DNA of 64,000 bases, from positions 1-64,000 of the forward strand of contig CAKTWW010000003.1 of NCBI GenBank assembly GCA_934630855.1, given 5' to 3'. The position numbers and the translations under genes were made by a program. Shown here piece after piece: positions 1 through 8,282 of the stretch. The notes below the pieces were generated by a model, which had not been told where the DNA came from, searched no databases, and saw only the letters and a list, made by a program, of their open reading frames with translations. The stretch's first letter is position 1. Each line of letters starts with the position of its first letter. Source of the stretch: an uncultured Collinsella sp. GTDB taxonomy: Bacteria; Actinomycetota; Coriobacteriia; Coriobacteriales; Coriobacteriaceae.

Positions 1-327
1 CAGGAGCCTCGGTTTACGCCGCCGTTGCATATGATCGGCACGGCGTTTCAGCGTGAGGTTTGGTTTGAGCTGCTTTCTATTCCGCGTGGTGAGGTCGCTA
101 CGTATGGCGAGATCGCCCAGCGTGTCGCGGCCAAGCATCGTGTTCCGGGAAACGAGGACCCGGCAGTGTCTCCCCGTGCTGTGGGGGCTGCGGTTGCGCG
201 CAATCCTATTTCGATCATCGTGCCGTGCCATCGCGTGGTCGCTGCCGACGGCTCGCTCAACGGATATGCCGGCGGGCTTGATCGCAAGGAGTGGTTGCTT
301 TGGCTTGAGGGCGCATACGAGGAATAA
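1..327 (+). CDS. Methylated-DNA-protein cysteine methyltransferase, 3' part (5' end outside window)
   Basis: This is the C-terminal catalytic domain of an Ogt/Ada-type O6-alkylguanine-DNA alkyltransferase, which moves the alkyl group from damaged guanine to its own cysteine. The reading frame is open from base 1 and encodes about 108 residues. The first residues (QEPRFTPPLH) read like the linker before the domain, so the true start lies upstream. Visible signatures are the helix-turn-helix entry TAFQREVWFELLSIPRGEVATYG and the active-site motif PCHRVV with the acceptor Cys. The C-terminal segment with G-Y-A-G-G-L and K-x-x-L-L-x-L-E is typical of the family. The gene converges on the glycosyltransferase operon and shares a terminator with it. 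The family call is firm; the full-length architecture cannot be seen. Confidence 0.93.
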   Translation, partial: QEPRFTPPLHMIGTAFQREVWFELLSIPRGEVATYGEIAQRVAAKHRVPGNEDPAVSPRAVGAAVARNPISIIVPCHRVVAADGSLNGYAGGLDRKEWLLWLEGAYEE

Positions 328-359
328 CGCTTGTGCTGCCTGAATAATCTACATGAATA

Positions 360-407
360 GGTGCCGTGAAAGGACGAGTCGCTGTCCTTTCACGGCACCT
401 TTTGTTT
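360..407. terminator. Bidirectional Rho-independent terminator
   Basis: A perfect 16-bp inverted repeat (arms 360-375 and 384-399, starting GGTGCCGTGAAAGGAC) encloses an 8-nt loop and is followed by TTTTGTTT on the plus strand. It lies between two convergent genes, the methyltransferase and the GT39 gene, and can terminate both. Confidence 0.9.
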
Positions 408-425
408 GACAGTAAGACGCCTCAA

Positions 426-2570
426 TTACTCCTGAAGGTCGTAGATGGTTGTGTTGCCGATGGTCTGGGCCGTGTAGTTTTGGGCAACCCATTCGGCGAT
501 CTCGCTTGCGGCGCTCGAGCCGCCCATACCGCCACCCATGCCACCGCTTGCGATGTAGTAGCGGATGAGGCCCTGGGCAACGTAAACCTTGAATTCGTCG
601 AGCGTGGGCGCGGGGTCCGATCCATTAAAGCCGCCAATGGCCATGACGGGGAGCTCGCTTGCAAGCTGGTAGCTCGCGGCATTTTGCGAACCCGTGGTCG
701 CTGCCGCCCAGCGATAGCCACTGGCATTTTGCGTGAGCAGCTCGACTAGGCTTTCGTTGGCTGAGCTGCCGCCGAGTAGGCCGGACCCGCCGTCAGGCGT
801 ACCCGCGTCGCTGCCGTCCGAGGCGCTTTCGCTGGATGAACCGTCGGGCGCGGTTCCGTCGGCGCCATCCGGCGCCCCGTTGCCGCTGGGGCCACCACCG
901 CCAGGGCCACCGCCCATGCTGCCGCCGGGCCCTGCCGTGACGATTGAGCCCGTGTGCCCGGTCGAGATCGTGCAGACGGTCCAGACAATCGGCCCGGCCA
1001 AGAGGGCGATAATGCTGACTGCTGCAACGCCGCGGACGCCGCGTTTCAGCGCCAAGGGCCACGTCGCGGACAGGCGATCTTGCATCCAAAAGCTGATGAT
1101 GCACAGGGCAAGACCCGCCGCTATGCCGACGACGCCAACGCAGACGCCCAGCCAGGCAAAGCTTCCGGAGCGTAATATCAGTGCCATATCCCAAGCGCTC
1201 GTCACGGCAATCAAAAGCCCCGCGACGCCCGGCATCCAAGGGCGGTCGCGCAGCTCAAGCAGGCTGGTCCCGCATATGGCAACGAGCACGGCGATGGCGG
1301 GCGAGAGCGCCACGGTGTAGTAGGCATGGAAGATGCCGGCCATAAAGCTAAAGACGAGCCAGGTCACGATAAGCCAAGCGCCAAAGATGACAATCTGCGC
1401 GCGGCGAATGCGCGTGACGGTGTCCGGGTCGACTTCGTGTTCGCGTTTACCCTGATAAAACCTACCAAAATAAACCTGTCCCTTTTTGGCAGGTTTGGCG
1501 GCGATGAGGCCGAGGATGATGGCGGCGAAGGCGATGGGGGCGAGCCAGGTGATCTGGTCGCCAAAGTCGCTCGTCCATAGGCGGAACAGGCCGGTTTCGC
1601 CCCACATACCACCCTGGCTGCCGCCGGTGAGCGCTTCGCTCGCGCCGGGGATGACCGAACCGGTCTCGTTGCCGGTCAGGCGCCCCAAGCCGTTGTAGCT
1701 AAAGGTGAGCTCGATGAACGAGTCGGTCTGCGAGCCGCCAAAGTAGGGGCGTGAGCCGCTCGGTACCAGCATGGTGAGCAGTACCCACCAACCGGCTCCA
1801 ATGACCATGGAACCGAGCGCCACGACGGCGTCGAGCAGGCGGCGCGGCCACGGCGTGGGCGAAAGCAGTAGCATGGCCAGACCAAAGCCGGGGAGCACCA
1901 AAAGCACCTGGAACTGTTTGGTCAAAAAGCCCAGGCCAATTAGCAGGCCGGCCACGGCATACCAACGGGTGCGCACGCGGTTACCGTGGCGGTCCGCCGG
2001 CAGTTCGAGCCCGCGCAGCACGCAGGCGGCGGCGCCCAGCATAAGCAAGATGAGCAGGGCATCGGGATTGTTAAAGCGGAACATGAGCGCCGCGACGGGC
2101 ATGGTGATAAACACGATGCCGGTCACGATGCCGGCAGCGTTGCCCCACACGCGGCGCACGGTGGCGTACAGCAAGTACGTGCATGCGACGCCCATGAGCG
2201 CCTGTGGCAGCAGGATTGCAAACGAGCTCAGGCCGAGTAAGCGCACCGAAAGCGCCATGAGCCAAATGGATGCGGGCGGCTTGTCGACGGTGATGGCGTT
2301 GCCGGCGTCCAGGCTGCCCCACAGAAAAGCCTCCCAGCTCTTGGATCCTGCCTGCGCAGCAGCGCTGTAGAACTCGTTGGCGTAGCCCGAGGCCGTCAGG
2401 TTCCAAAAGAAGACGAACGCGGCGGCGAGCATGAGGAGCGCGATGGCGATCCAGTCGATCGGGCCGCGGGCGGGGGCGAGCGATGGGGCCGAGGACGCGC
2501 GCAGCTCGCGGCGAAGCGAGCGCGCTCCCTGCGAGGCGTGTGCCGATCGGCGGCGAGTATCAAGGCTCAT
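426..2570 (-). CDS. GT39-family membrane glycosyltransferase (YkcB-like)
   Basis: This 714-residue polytopic membrane protein resembles the ArnT/PMT-like GT39 family, which transfers sugars from polyprenyl-phosphate donors to extracytoplasmic acceptors. After a basic N-terminus there are about a dozen hydrophobic segments. Early motifs ANEFYSAAAQAGSKSW and ITVDKPPASIWLMALS match the YkcB subgroup. The C-terminal third is a Gly/Ser/Asp-rich low-complexity stretch (about residues 535-590) followed by a conserved extracytoplasmic domain (ELPVMAIGGFNGSDPAPT). The gene overlaps the upstream GT2 gene by 4 nt (ATGA), so the two are translationally coupled: GT2 would make the lipid-linked sugar and GT39 would use it. 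A 45-base dispersed repeat lies in frame inside the gene. The acceptor is unknown. Confidence 0.85.
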   Translation of the reverse strand: MSLDTRRRSAHASQGARSLRRELRASSAPSLAPARGPIDWIAIALLMLAAAFVFFWNLTASGYANEFYSAAAQAGSKSWEAFLWGSLDAGNAITVDKPPASIWLMALSVRLLGLSSFAILLPQALMGVACTYLLYATVRRVWGNAAGIVTGIVFITMPVAALMFRFNNPDALLILLMLGAAACVLRGLELPADRHGNRVRTRWYAVAGLLIGLGFLTKQFQVLLVLPGFGLAMLLLSPTPWPRRLLDAVVALGSMVIGAGWWVLLTMLVPSGSRPYFGGSQTDSFIELTFSYNGLGRLTGNETGSVIPGASEALTGGSQGGMWGETGLFRLWTSDFGDQITWLAPIAFAAIILGLIAAKPAKKGQVYFGRFYQGKREHEVDPDTVTRIRRAQIVIFGAWLIVTWLVFSFMAGIFHAYYTVALSPAIAVLVAICGTSLLELRDRPWMPGVAGLLIAVTSAWDMALILRSGSFAWLGVCVGVVGIAAGLALCIISFWMQDRLSATWPLALKRGVRGVAAVSIIALLAGPIVWTVCTISTGHTGSIVTAGPGGSMGGGPGGGGPSGNGAPDGADGTAPDGSSSESASDGSDAGTPDGGSGLLGGSSANESLVELLTQNASGYRWAAATTGSQNAASYQLASELPVMAIGGFNGSDPAPTLDEFKVYVAQGLIRYYIASGGMGGGMGGSSAASEIAEWVAQNYTAQTIGNTTIYDLQE
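1452..1496 (-). repeat. Dispersed palindromic element inside the GT39 coding sequence
   Basis: On the minus strand this is a copy of the roughly 50-bp element found eight times in the window. It has arms AAACCTGCCAAAA and TTTTGGTAGGTTT, a GGGACAGGTTTA centre, and a tail TATCAGGGTAAACG that runs to about 1444. It is read in frame as KPAKKGQVYFGRFYQGK in a cytoplasmic-type basic loop between membrane segments. The other copies lie between genes. Confidence 0.9.
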
Positions 2571-3514
2571 CGGGCATCCGCCGCCTGCTTGAGGGGGTAG
2601 CGATATGCGTCGGACTGCGTGGCGCCCATGCGCCCCTCACTTGCCTTGAGACGCTTCATGCCGGCAAGGTCCTTACGCACCGTGTCGACGATATGCACCG
2701 TGGTGCCGGGGTCTTCTTTCCACCGCACGGCAAACTCGCACGACGCGATGCCCATACGCTCGGCAAGGACCAAAAGCTCGGTGTCGAAGAACCACTCGTT
2801 GTCCTGAACGAGCGGCAGCAGCGTGTCGGCCGCCTCGGCAGAAATCGCCTTAAACCCGCACTGCGCATCGTGGAAATGCACACCTAGATAGCTCTGCAGC
2901 ATGCGGTTGTACGAGCGCGAGATAAACTCGCGCTTAGCGCAGCGATCCACGCGCGATGCCGGCAGCAGGCGCGAGCCAAAGCAAACGTCGGCGCGCCCGT
3001 CCAAGATGGGGCCGACAAGCTCGGGAATCTGCCGAATATCGGTAGAAAGGTCGACATCCATATAGGCGCGCACGCGGGCCTTAGACGTGCTCCACGCGAT
3101 TTTGAGGGCGCGGCCGCGGCCCTTTTGGGGAATGCGGATGGCGCGGAGCGTAAAGGGAAACTTGCAGGCGAGAATGCGGGCGAGCTCCCAGGTCTTGTCG
3201 CTGCTGGCGTTGTCGGCGATAACGATCTGCCAGGTAAACGACTTGGCGTGGAGCGAGACCTCGCGCAGCTGATCCATCAACAGCATGATCGAGGAGCCGA
3301 GCTCTGCCTGCTCGTTAAAGACGGGGATGACAAAGTCACAATCGACTTCGCGTGGTTTACCGCAGGCGAGGATGGATGAAGGGGAGGGCGTGCTTTGGGT
3401 TGCCCGCTGCATCGCTGCCTTGGTTTGTGGTTTGTCGGCTGCGGGCGCGGGGCGGTTTTGCGTAGTAGCGGGTGCGGTGCGTGCGTCCTGCGCGATGATG
3501 TCGGGCTTAGTCAT
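2567..3514 (-). CDS. Family 2 glycosyltransferase (dolichyl/polyprenyl-phosphate sugar synthase-like)
   Basis: This 315-residue GT-A fold enzyme probably makes a polyprenyl-phosphate sugar from a nucleotide sugar at the inner face of the membrane. The N-terminal 60 residues are low-complexity, followed by the GT2 core: FVIPVFNEQAELGSS, VIADNASSDKTWE, the metal-binding MDVDLSTD, and FGSRLLPASRVDR. QCGFKAISAEAAD and NEWFFDTELLVLAER are typical of ALG5/DPM1-like enzymes. It has no C-terminal membrane pair, so it may act peripherally with its coupled GT39 partner. It starts at ATG 3514 behind a GAAAGG ribosome site, 24 nt after the Gly-rich membrane protein gene. The donor sugar cannot be read from the sequence. 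Confidence 0.88.
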   Translation of the reverse strand: MTKPDIIAQDARTAPATTQNRPAPAADKPQTKAAMQRATQSTPSPSSILACGKPREVDCDFVIPVFNEQAELGSSIMLLMDQLREVSLHAKSFTWQIVIADNASSDKTWELARILACKFPFTLRAIRIPQKGRGRALKIAWSTSKARVRAYMDVDLSTDIRQIPELVGPILDGRADVCFGSRLLPASRVDRCAKREFISRSYNRMLQSYLGVHFHDAQCGFKAISAEAADTLLPLVQDNEWFFDTELLVLAERMGIASCEFAVRWKEDPGTTVHIVDTVRKDLAGMKRLKASEGRMGATQSDAYRYPLKQAADAR

Positions 3515-3538
3515 GATCGTGCCTTTCTGTTCAGGCGG

Positions 3539-4162
3539 CTAGGCGGAAAGGGAAGTCTGCGAGGTGTCGGCGGAGCTGTCGTTCGCGTCAGTGGGCGCAT
3601 CGCCCGGAGCGTCGGTTGAGCTGTCGCCGGTCGAACTATCGGGAGAGCCGCTGGCGTCGGGCACGTCCGAGGGCACCTGTCCGCTCGGGGCGCTGCCGTC
3701 TGCAGTGCCCTCACCGCCGCTGCCAGTGGTGCCATCCGCGCTCGGAATTCCGCCGCCCTGCATGCCGCCCTGGCCGCCACCCATGCCACCTTGCGCGGCT
3801 TGGGTCGACCCGCCGGTTGCGGCGCTCATGATGGCGCCGCCCGCAAGACCGCCGGCAAGTCCGCAAACAGCGGCGAGCGTCGCTACGAGCAGCAGGTTGG
3901 TGGCGCGGCCGGGTTGCTTGCCGTCGCATTCCTTAGTGGAGACCGTCTGCTGCGAGGCGGGTTCGGCGACATATGCGCGGGTATCGGGAGCGGGCGCCGG
4001 CGTGCCGGCGGGCATGGCGTGCTCTCCAGCAGACTCTCCCGCATAGAGCGGATTGACGACCGTGGCGGGCACGTCGCTCGCTGCGTGTCGGGATGCCGTA
4101 TTGGGCTCGGCGCTCTCGCTGCCGGTGACGCCGTCGGTATTGCGGTTGAACAGACAGTCCAT
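3539..4162 (-). CDS. Gly/Ser/Asp-rich single-pass membrane protein, unknown function
   Basis: I do not recognise a family. The chosen start is ATG 4162, which has GGAG 8 nt upstream; the open frame continues to 4318 without a better ribosome site. The product is about 207 residues. A polar N-terminal half is followed by one hydrophobic segment (LLLVATLAAVCGLAGGLAGG) and a tail of Gly/Met repeats (GGMGGGQGGMQGGG) and Asp/Ser/Gly/Pro-rich low complexity, probably outside the cell. It is first in an operon with the GT2 and GT39 genes, and its tail composition resembles the low-complexity region of GT39. It could be an acceptor or assembly partner for the sugar, which is inference only. It is divergent from the response regulator gene. 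Confidence 0.7.
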   Translation of the reverse strand: MDCLFNRNTDGVTGSESAEPNTASRHAASDVPATVVNPLYAGESAGEHAMPAGTPAPAPDTRAYVAEPASQQTVSTKECDGKQPGRATNLLLVATLAAVCGLAGGLAGGAIMSAATGGSTQAAQGGMGGGQGGMQGGGIPSADGTTGSGGEGTADGSAPSGQVPSDVPDASGSPDSSTGDSSTDAPGDAPTDANDSSADTSQTSLSA

Positions 4163-4378
4163 GGTGTTCTCCAATCGGACGGGCGCGGAGCCGCCCGCCT
4201 TGGCGGCTCCCGCATCGAAGGGGATGGCATGGTCTCGACATGCCGTCGCGAGGTGGCATGGCTGTCCTCGTGACGATGCTGTTCTACCGCGGCCGGCGCG
4301 CCGGCAAGCGCTCGGCATATGAGCCTTAAGTTTGGCTAAGCCCTATCCAGCGTTTTTAAAAACACGCAGCTTGAGCTG

Positions 4379-4416
4379 CTAAGGCTGCGCTAAGGCAGCT
4401 TTCGGTGCGCTATTAT
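4379..4416 (+). promoter_or_regulatory. Candidate autoregulated promoter of the two-component operon
   Basis: Two CTAAGG direct repeats (4379-4384 and 4390-4395) are spaced 11 bp apart, one helical turn, as OmpR/PhoB-type regulators usually bind. A TATTAT -10-like hexamer follows at 4411-4416. A related GGCTAAGC lies at about 4334. The site sits between divergent operons and could control both. Confidence 0.4.
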
Positions 4417-4460
4417 CGGCAGTGTCGAAACCTGTATTTCCATGCGCCAAAGGAGCAACC

Positions 4461-5144
4461 ATGAAGCTGATGCTTGCCGAGGACGAACCCGGCCTCTCCC
4501 GCGCCCTGACCGCGATTCTGCAACATAGCGATTACGAGGTCGACACCGCGCTCGACGGCCTGACGGCACTCGAGTATCTGCTCGCCAATGATTACGATGC
4601 CGCGATTTTGGACATCATGATGCCCGGCATGGACGGCATCGAGGTGCTCAAGCGCACGCGCGCCGCCGGTAAGCGCCTGCCGATCATCATGCTCACCGCC
4701 AAAAGCGAGGTGTCCGATAAGGTTGAGGGGCTGGACGCCGGTGCCAACGACTATCTGACCAAGCCGTTTGCCGCCAAGGAGCTGCTCGCGCGCATTCGTG
4801 CCATAACGCGCGCCGCCACGGCGGTTGACGCCACGACGCTCAGCGTGGGCAACGTGCGCCTCGATACGGCCGCCTGCACACTGGTGGGTCCCGAGGGCGA
4901 GGAGCACCTGGCCAATCGCGAGTTTCAGCTTATGGAACTCTTTATGCGCAACGCCGGTACGCGCATGCCCACGGAGCGCCTGATGCTCGAAGTCTGGGGC
5001 GAGGACGCGCCTGAGGGAGCCAACGTGGTGTGGGTCTACATTTCGTACCTGCGCAAAAAGCTGACGGCGCTTGGTGCCAACGTGGCCATTCGCGCATCGC
5101 GAAACCAGGGTTATTCGCTCGAGGTTGTCGAGGAGGGCGAATAG
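4461..5144 (+). CDS. OmpR/PhoB-family response regulator
   Basis: This 227-residue DNA-binding response regulator has an N-terminal receiver domain (acidic pair ED at 7-8, phospho-acceptor Asp51 in AILDIMMPGMDG, switch Thr in IIMLTAKS, Lys in YLTKPF). A C-terminal winged helix follows, with LANREFQLMELFMRNAGTRMPTERLMLEVWG and VWVYISYLRKKL. The start is ATG 4461 behind AGGAG; upstream in-frame codons lack a site. The kinase gene follows 2 nt after the stop. The stimulus is unknown, but the divergent neighbour is an envelope glycosyltransferase operon, which makes cell-envelope control plausible. Confidence 0.95.
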   Translation: MKLMLAEDEPGLSRALTAILQHSDYEVDTALDGLTALEYLLANDYDAAILDIMMPGMDGIEVLKRTRAAGKRLPIIMLTAKSEVSDKVEGLDAGANDYLTKPFAAKELLARIRAITRAATAVDATTLSVGNVRLDTAACTLVGPEGEEHLANREFQLMELFMRNAGTRMPTERLMLEVWGEDAPEGANVVWVYISYLRKKLTALGANVAIRASRNQGYSLEVVEEGE

Positions 5145-5146
5145 GC

Positions 5147-6562
5147 GTGAGCGTGAGCACGTGGTGGCAGCGCGTGAAGTCGAAATGCGGCTTTGACGCG
5201 GATGCGAACGACCCGGCGCGTGCCGATGCTGCCAGTGCCATGGGGCGCCGTCTGCGTCGCAAGTTTATTCTGGTCGCCATGGGTGCCGTCACGGCGGTGC
5301 TTGCGCTCATCATCGCTGGCATCAACATCGTCAACTACTCGCATGTTTGCAAAACGGCCGACGCGCGCCTGGACTACATCTTGGCGGGCAAGGGCAGCAT
5401 CGATTGGGCGGATGAGCCCAAGATCGTTCCGGGCGACGGCAAGGATGTAGCTGGCAGCGGGGGTGCGGCAGCTGGCGAAAATGGTGACGATGGTGCTGGC
5501 ATTAACCTAGAACATGTTCCTATTAGACATTTCGAAGGCATGACGGCAGAATCGCCCTTCGATACACGCTACTTTACGGTGACGATTTCCGGTGGGCAGG
5601 TTGTCGATATCAACACGGCCCGCATTGCCGCGGTGGGCACCAAGCGCGCTTCGCGTATTGCCTCGGAGCTGCATTCCAAAGGCTGGACCTCTGGTTTTTC
5701 TGGCAACTATCGGTACATCGCCACGGTGCAAGGCGAGGAGACCACCTACGTATTCGTCGATTGCTCGCGCGAGCTCGCAAGCTTCCGCTCGTTTTTAAGC
5801 GCGAGCGTGGCCATCAGCTGCATTGGCTGGCTGGCGGTGCTGGCGATTGTGACGGTGGCCTCGGGCGCGGTGATTCGGCCGATGGTCGAGAGCTATAGCA
5901 AGCAGAAGCGCTTCATTACCGACGCGAGCCACGAGATTAAGACGCCGCTGGCTGTAATTGACGCCGCCAACGAGGTGCAGGAGATCGAGAGCGGCGAGAG
6001 CGAGTGGACACAGAGCATTCATGAGCAGGTTGCGCGGCTGACGGCGCTTACGGAGCGCCTGGTGTTTCTGGCGCGCATGGACGAGGGCTCAGCTGGCTTT
6101 ACCATGGCGGCAATCGATCTTTCGGAGGCAGTGGACAAGGCTGCGGCTCCGTTTGAATCAGTGGCGGTTTCGCGCGGCAAGCGCCTGTCGATGTCGATTG
6201 CGAGCGGTGTGCGGGCCCATGCCGATGCCGCGGCGGTGGCGCAAGTGGTTGAGCTGCTGCTGGATAACGCCACGCGCTACGCGAGCGAGGGCAGCGTGAT
6301 TGAGCTGAGCCTGCGCTCCGTTTCGCGCGGTGCGGGCAAGGGAGCTGCTGAGCTTGTCGTTACAAATGCCGTTGATGAGCTGCCCGAGGGCGACCTGGAC
6401 CGGCTGTTCGACCGCTTCTATCGCGCAGACGTTTCGCGCAGCTCCAAGACGGGCGGCTCGGGCGTGGGACTATCCGTCGTGCGGGCCATCGCCGAGGCCC
6501 ACGGCGGGACCGCTGCCGTATTCGGCCACGATCATCAGATCACCTTCACCGTCCGCCTCTAA
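5147..6562 (+). CDS. Membrane sensor histidine kinase
   Basis: This roughly 471-residue kinase is the partner of the preceding regulator. GTG 5147 is chosen because AGGAGG lies about 10 nt upstream, inside the regulator's end; GTG 5153 is possible. Two membrane segments (about 40-64 and 217-242) enclose an extracytoplasmic sensor of about 150 residues with an acidic/Gly-rich stretch. Then come the H-box FITDASHEIKTPL (His262), an N-box LLDNATRYA and G-boxes (GGSGVGLSVVRAIAEAHGG). There is no recognisable PAS domain. The stop codon is fused to a copy of the dispersed palindromic element, which probably terminates the operon. Confidence 0.94.
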   Translation: MSVSTWWQRVKSKCGFDADANDPARADAASAMGRRLRRKFILVAMGAVTAVLALIIAGINIVNYSHVCKTADARLDYILAGKGSIDWADEPKIVPGDGKDVAGSGGAAAGENGDDGAGINLEHVPIRHFEGMTAESPFDTRYFTVTISGGQVVDINTARIAAVGTKRASRIASELHSKGWTSGFSGNYRYIATVQGEETTYVFVDCSRELASFRSFLSASVAISCIGWLAVLAIVTVASGAVIRPMVESYSKQKRFITDASHEIKTPLAVIDAANEVQEIESGESEWTQSIHEQVARLTALTERLVFLARMDEGSAGFTMAAIDLSEAVDKAAAPFESVAVSRGKRLSMSIASGVRAHADAAAVAQVVELLLDNATRYASEGSVIELSLRSVSRGAGKGAAELVVTNAVDELPEGDLDRLFDRFYRADVSRSSKTGGSGVGLSVVRAIAEAHGGTAAVFGHDHQITFTVRL

Positions 6563-6613
6563 AACCTGCCAAAAAGGGACAGGTTTGTTTTGGCAGGTTT
6601 TATCTGGGGAAAT
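6560..6613 (+). repeat. Dispersed palindromic element / terminator after the kinase
   Basis: A perfect 13-bp inverted repeat, AAACCTGCCAAAA / TTTTGGCAGGTTT, has a GGGACAGG centre and is followed by TTATCTGGGGAAATG. The kinase TAA stop is the first base of the element. Shape and position fit an intrinsic terminator. Confidence 0.85.
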
Positions 6614-6660
6614 GCCGGCTGAGAGGTTGCGGGCGGAAGCAACGCCCCGGTGCGGCGCGC

Positions 6661-6972
6661 GAACTGGGATGCGGTTTCCCCTTGGGGCGCCAAGCGGAAA
6701 CTCTATCCCAGTTTGAAGTCTCAGAACGGGATGCGCTTTCCCTTGGGAGGTCGTTCCGGAAACTGCATCTCAGAATATCGCCGCGGAATGGGACACGCTT
6801 TCCGGATGAAGCCTTCAGCGGAAACTGCATCCCAGTTTGACGCCTTGGAATGGGATGCTCTTTCCGGATGAGACTATCGGCGGAAGCTGTGTCCCAATAC
6901 ATCAACTCAGAACGGGATGTGCTTTCCGCGGGTAGCATCATTCGGAAACTGCGCTCCATTCTGAGGCGGGTT
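6661..6972. repeat. Five tandem 62-bp hairpin repeats
   Basis: The GGGA cores start at 6666, 6728, 6790, 6852 and 6914, an exact 62-nt period. Each unit pairs a left arm like GGGATGCGCTTTCC with a right arm like GGAAACTGCATCCC, so each can fold into a hairpin, joined by a roughly 10-nt linker. The units have diverged at many positions, partly in a compensating way. The array lies between the convergent kinase and CLC genes. Several frames stay open across it only because 62-nt units cycle through frames; no ribosome site supports a protein. Its function is unknown. Confidence 0.85.
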
Positions 6973-7032
6973 CGTGAGCCAGGTTCTCCGCGCTGCTGTT
7001 CTTGGTGCCGAAATTTCGACAGGGCGGCTTTT

Positions 7033-8268
7033 TTACGCTCGCTCCTGCAGGGCGTAGATCGATTTGTCCATGTTGAACAGATAAGCCACGACGCAGACGA
7101 CAAAGAACGCCGGCAGATTATCAAAACCGAAGACCTCGCAACCGATAAGGATGGGCGCGAGCAGCGTATTGGTGGCGCTGCCAAAGACGGCGGCGTAGCC
7201 GAGCGCGGCGCAGAGCTCGACGGGCATGCCGAGCATCCCGGCGAGCACGACACCCAGGCTGGCGCCGATGGAGAACAGTGGCGTCACCTCGCCACCCTGA
7301 TATCCGGCGGCGAGCGTGACAATGGTGAGCATAAACTTGAGTGCCCAATCCCAAGGCATGATGGCCGCCGTGCCCTCTTCGCTCAACGCGGCCGAAATCA
7401 GATTGGTGCCAAGTCCGCAGTATCGCCCCTGCCACAGTGCGAACAGAACTGCCGATAGTAGCAGGCCCATGACGGCAATGCGCGTATAGGGATTTGGGAG
7501 AAGACGCGCCGCAAGGGTCTTGGCATGGGCAAGGCACCAGGCAAAGGCGCCTCCTACAATGCCAAACATAATGCCCAGCACCGCAAGTCGCCCAAGGCCG
7601 GGAAGATCAAGGGCGTACGAGGCGACGACGGCAACCTCGAACTTCTCGAGGCCCAGGGCACCGGAGGTCATGCTCGCGGTGAGCGAGGCGGTAAGTGCGG
7701 GGAACAGCGCGCGGTATTCCATGCGTCCGGCGACCAGTACCTCAATGGCAAAGACCGTGGCGGCGAGGGGCGTTCGGAAGAGCCCGGCAAAGCCAGCGGC
7801 CATGCCAATGAGCAAAAACGTGTTGCCGGGGTCGCGGAAGGGCAAACGCTGGCCGATCCAATGGGAGACGGTCGCGCCAATCTGCACGGCCACGCCCTCG
7901 CGTCCCGCGCTGCCGCCAAAGAGGTGCGTTCCCCACGTGCTCAGCATAATGAGCGGCACCAAGCGCGGGGAGATAGCATCCTCGCGCCCGTGGCCCACTT
8001 CGAACACCAAGCTCATGCCGCGGTCGGTACCTTTGCCCCAGGTGCGGTAGGCAAATACGATGGCCAAGCCCATGAGGGCGAGGAAGGGGAGGAGCAGGGT
8101 GATGTGCTCATCGCGGAAGGCGCCGATCGCCAGGAGCACGCGACCAAAGAGGGCACAGATGACGCCAACGATGATGCCAATAGGGATTCCGACGGCACCC
8201 ATAAGCACGAGGCCGCTATAGGTGTTGAGTAGGTGTTTGGCCCTAGTTGACGTAGCGCTTCCCGACAC
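7033..8268 (-). CDS. CLC-family antiporter, probably fluoride/proton (CLC-F type)
   Basis: This 411-residue polytopic CLC protein starts at GTG 8268, with GGAGGAG 5-10 nt upstream. The gating-glutamate motif is GGSAGREGVAVQIGA (Glu124). The GREGV-A-VQ form is typical of the fluoride-exporting CLC-F clade rather than the GREGP of chloride CLCs, and the usual chloride-site GSGIP is absent. The C-terminal half contains GYQGGEVTPLFSIGASLG and FGSATNTLLAPILIGCEVFG. There are no cytoplasmic CBS domains. A fluoride-riboswitch-like leader with a terminator precedes the gene, which supports export of toxic fluoride. The CLC call is firm; fluoride specificity is inferred from the motif and the leader. 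Confidence 0.88.
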   Translation of the reverse strand: MSGSATSTRAKHLLNTYSGLVLMGAVGIPIGIIVGVICALFGRVLLAIGAFRDEHITLLLPFLALMGLAIVFAYRTWGKGTDRGMSLVFEVGHGREDAISPRLVPLIMLSTWGTHLFGGSAGREGVAVQIGATVSHWIGQRLPFRDPGNTFLLIGMAAGFAGLFRTPLAATVFAIEVLVAGRMEYRALFPALTASLTASMTSGALGLEKFEVAVVASYALDLPGLGRLAVLGIMFGIVGGAFAWCLAHAKTLAARLLPNPYTRIAVMGLLLSAVLFALWQGRYCGLGTNLISAALSEEGTAAIMPWDWALKFMLTIVTLAAGYQGGEVTPLFSIGASLGVVLAGMLGMPVELCAALGYAAVFGSATNTLLAPILIGCEVFGFDNLPAFFVVCVVAYLFNMDKSIYALQERA

Positions 8269-8282
8269 TTCTCCTCCAAAAC

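Noticed and set aside
6661..6972. CRISPR array
   Set aside because: Units are adjacent and palindromic with only about 10-nt linkers. There are no spacers of constant length and no cas genes, and the repeats are strongly diverged.
6600..7253. Repetitive protein reading across the 62-bp repeat array
   Set aside because: The frame stays open by chance over hairpin repeats, crosses into the CLC gene, and lacks a start signal. The repeats are better explained as DNA or RNA structure.
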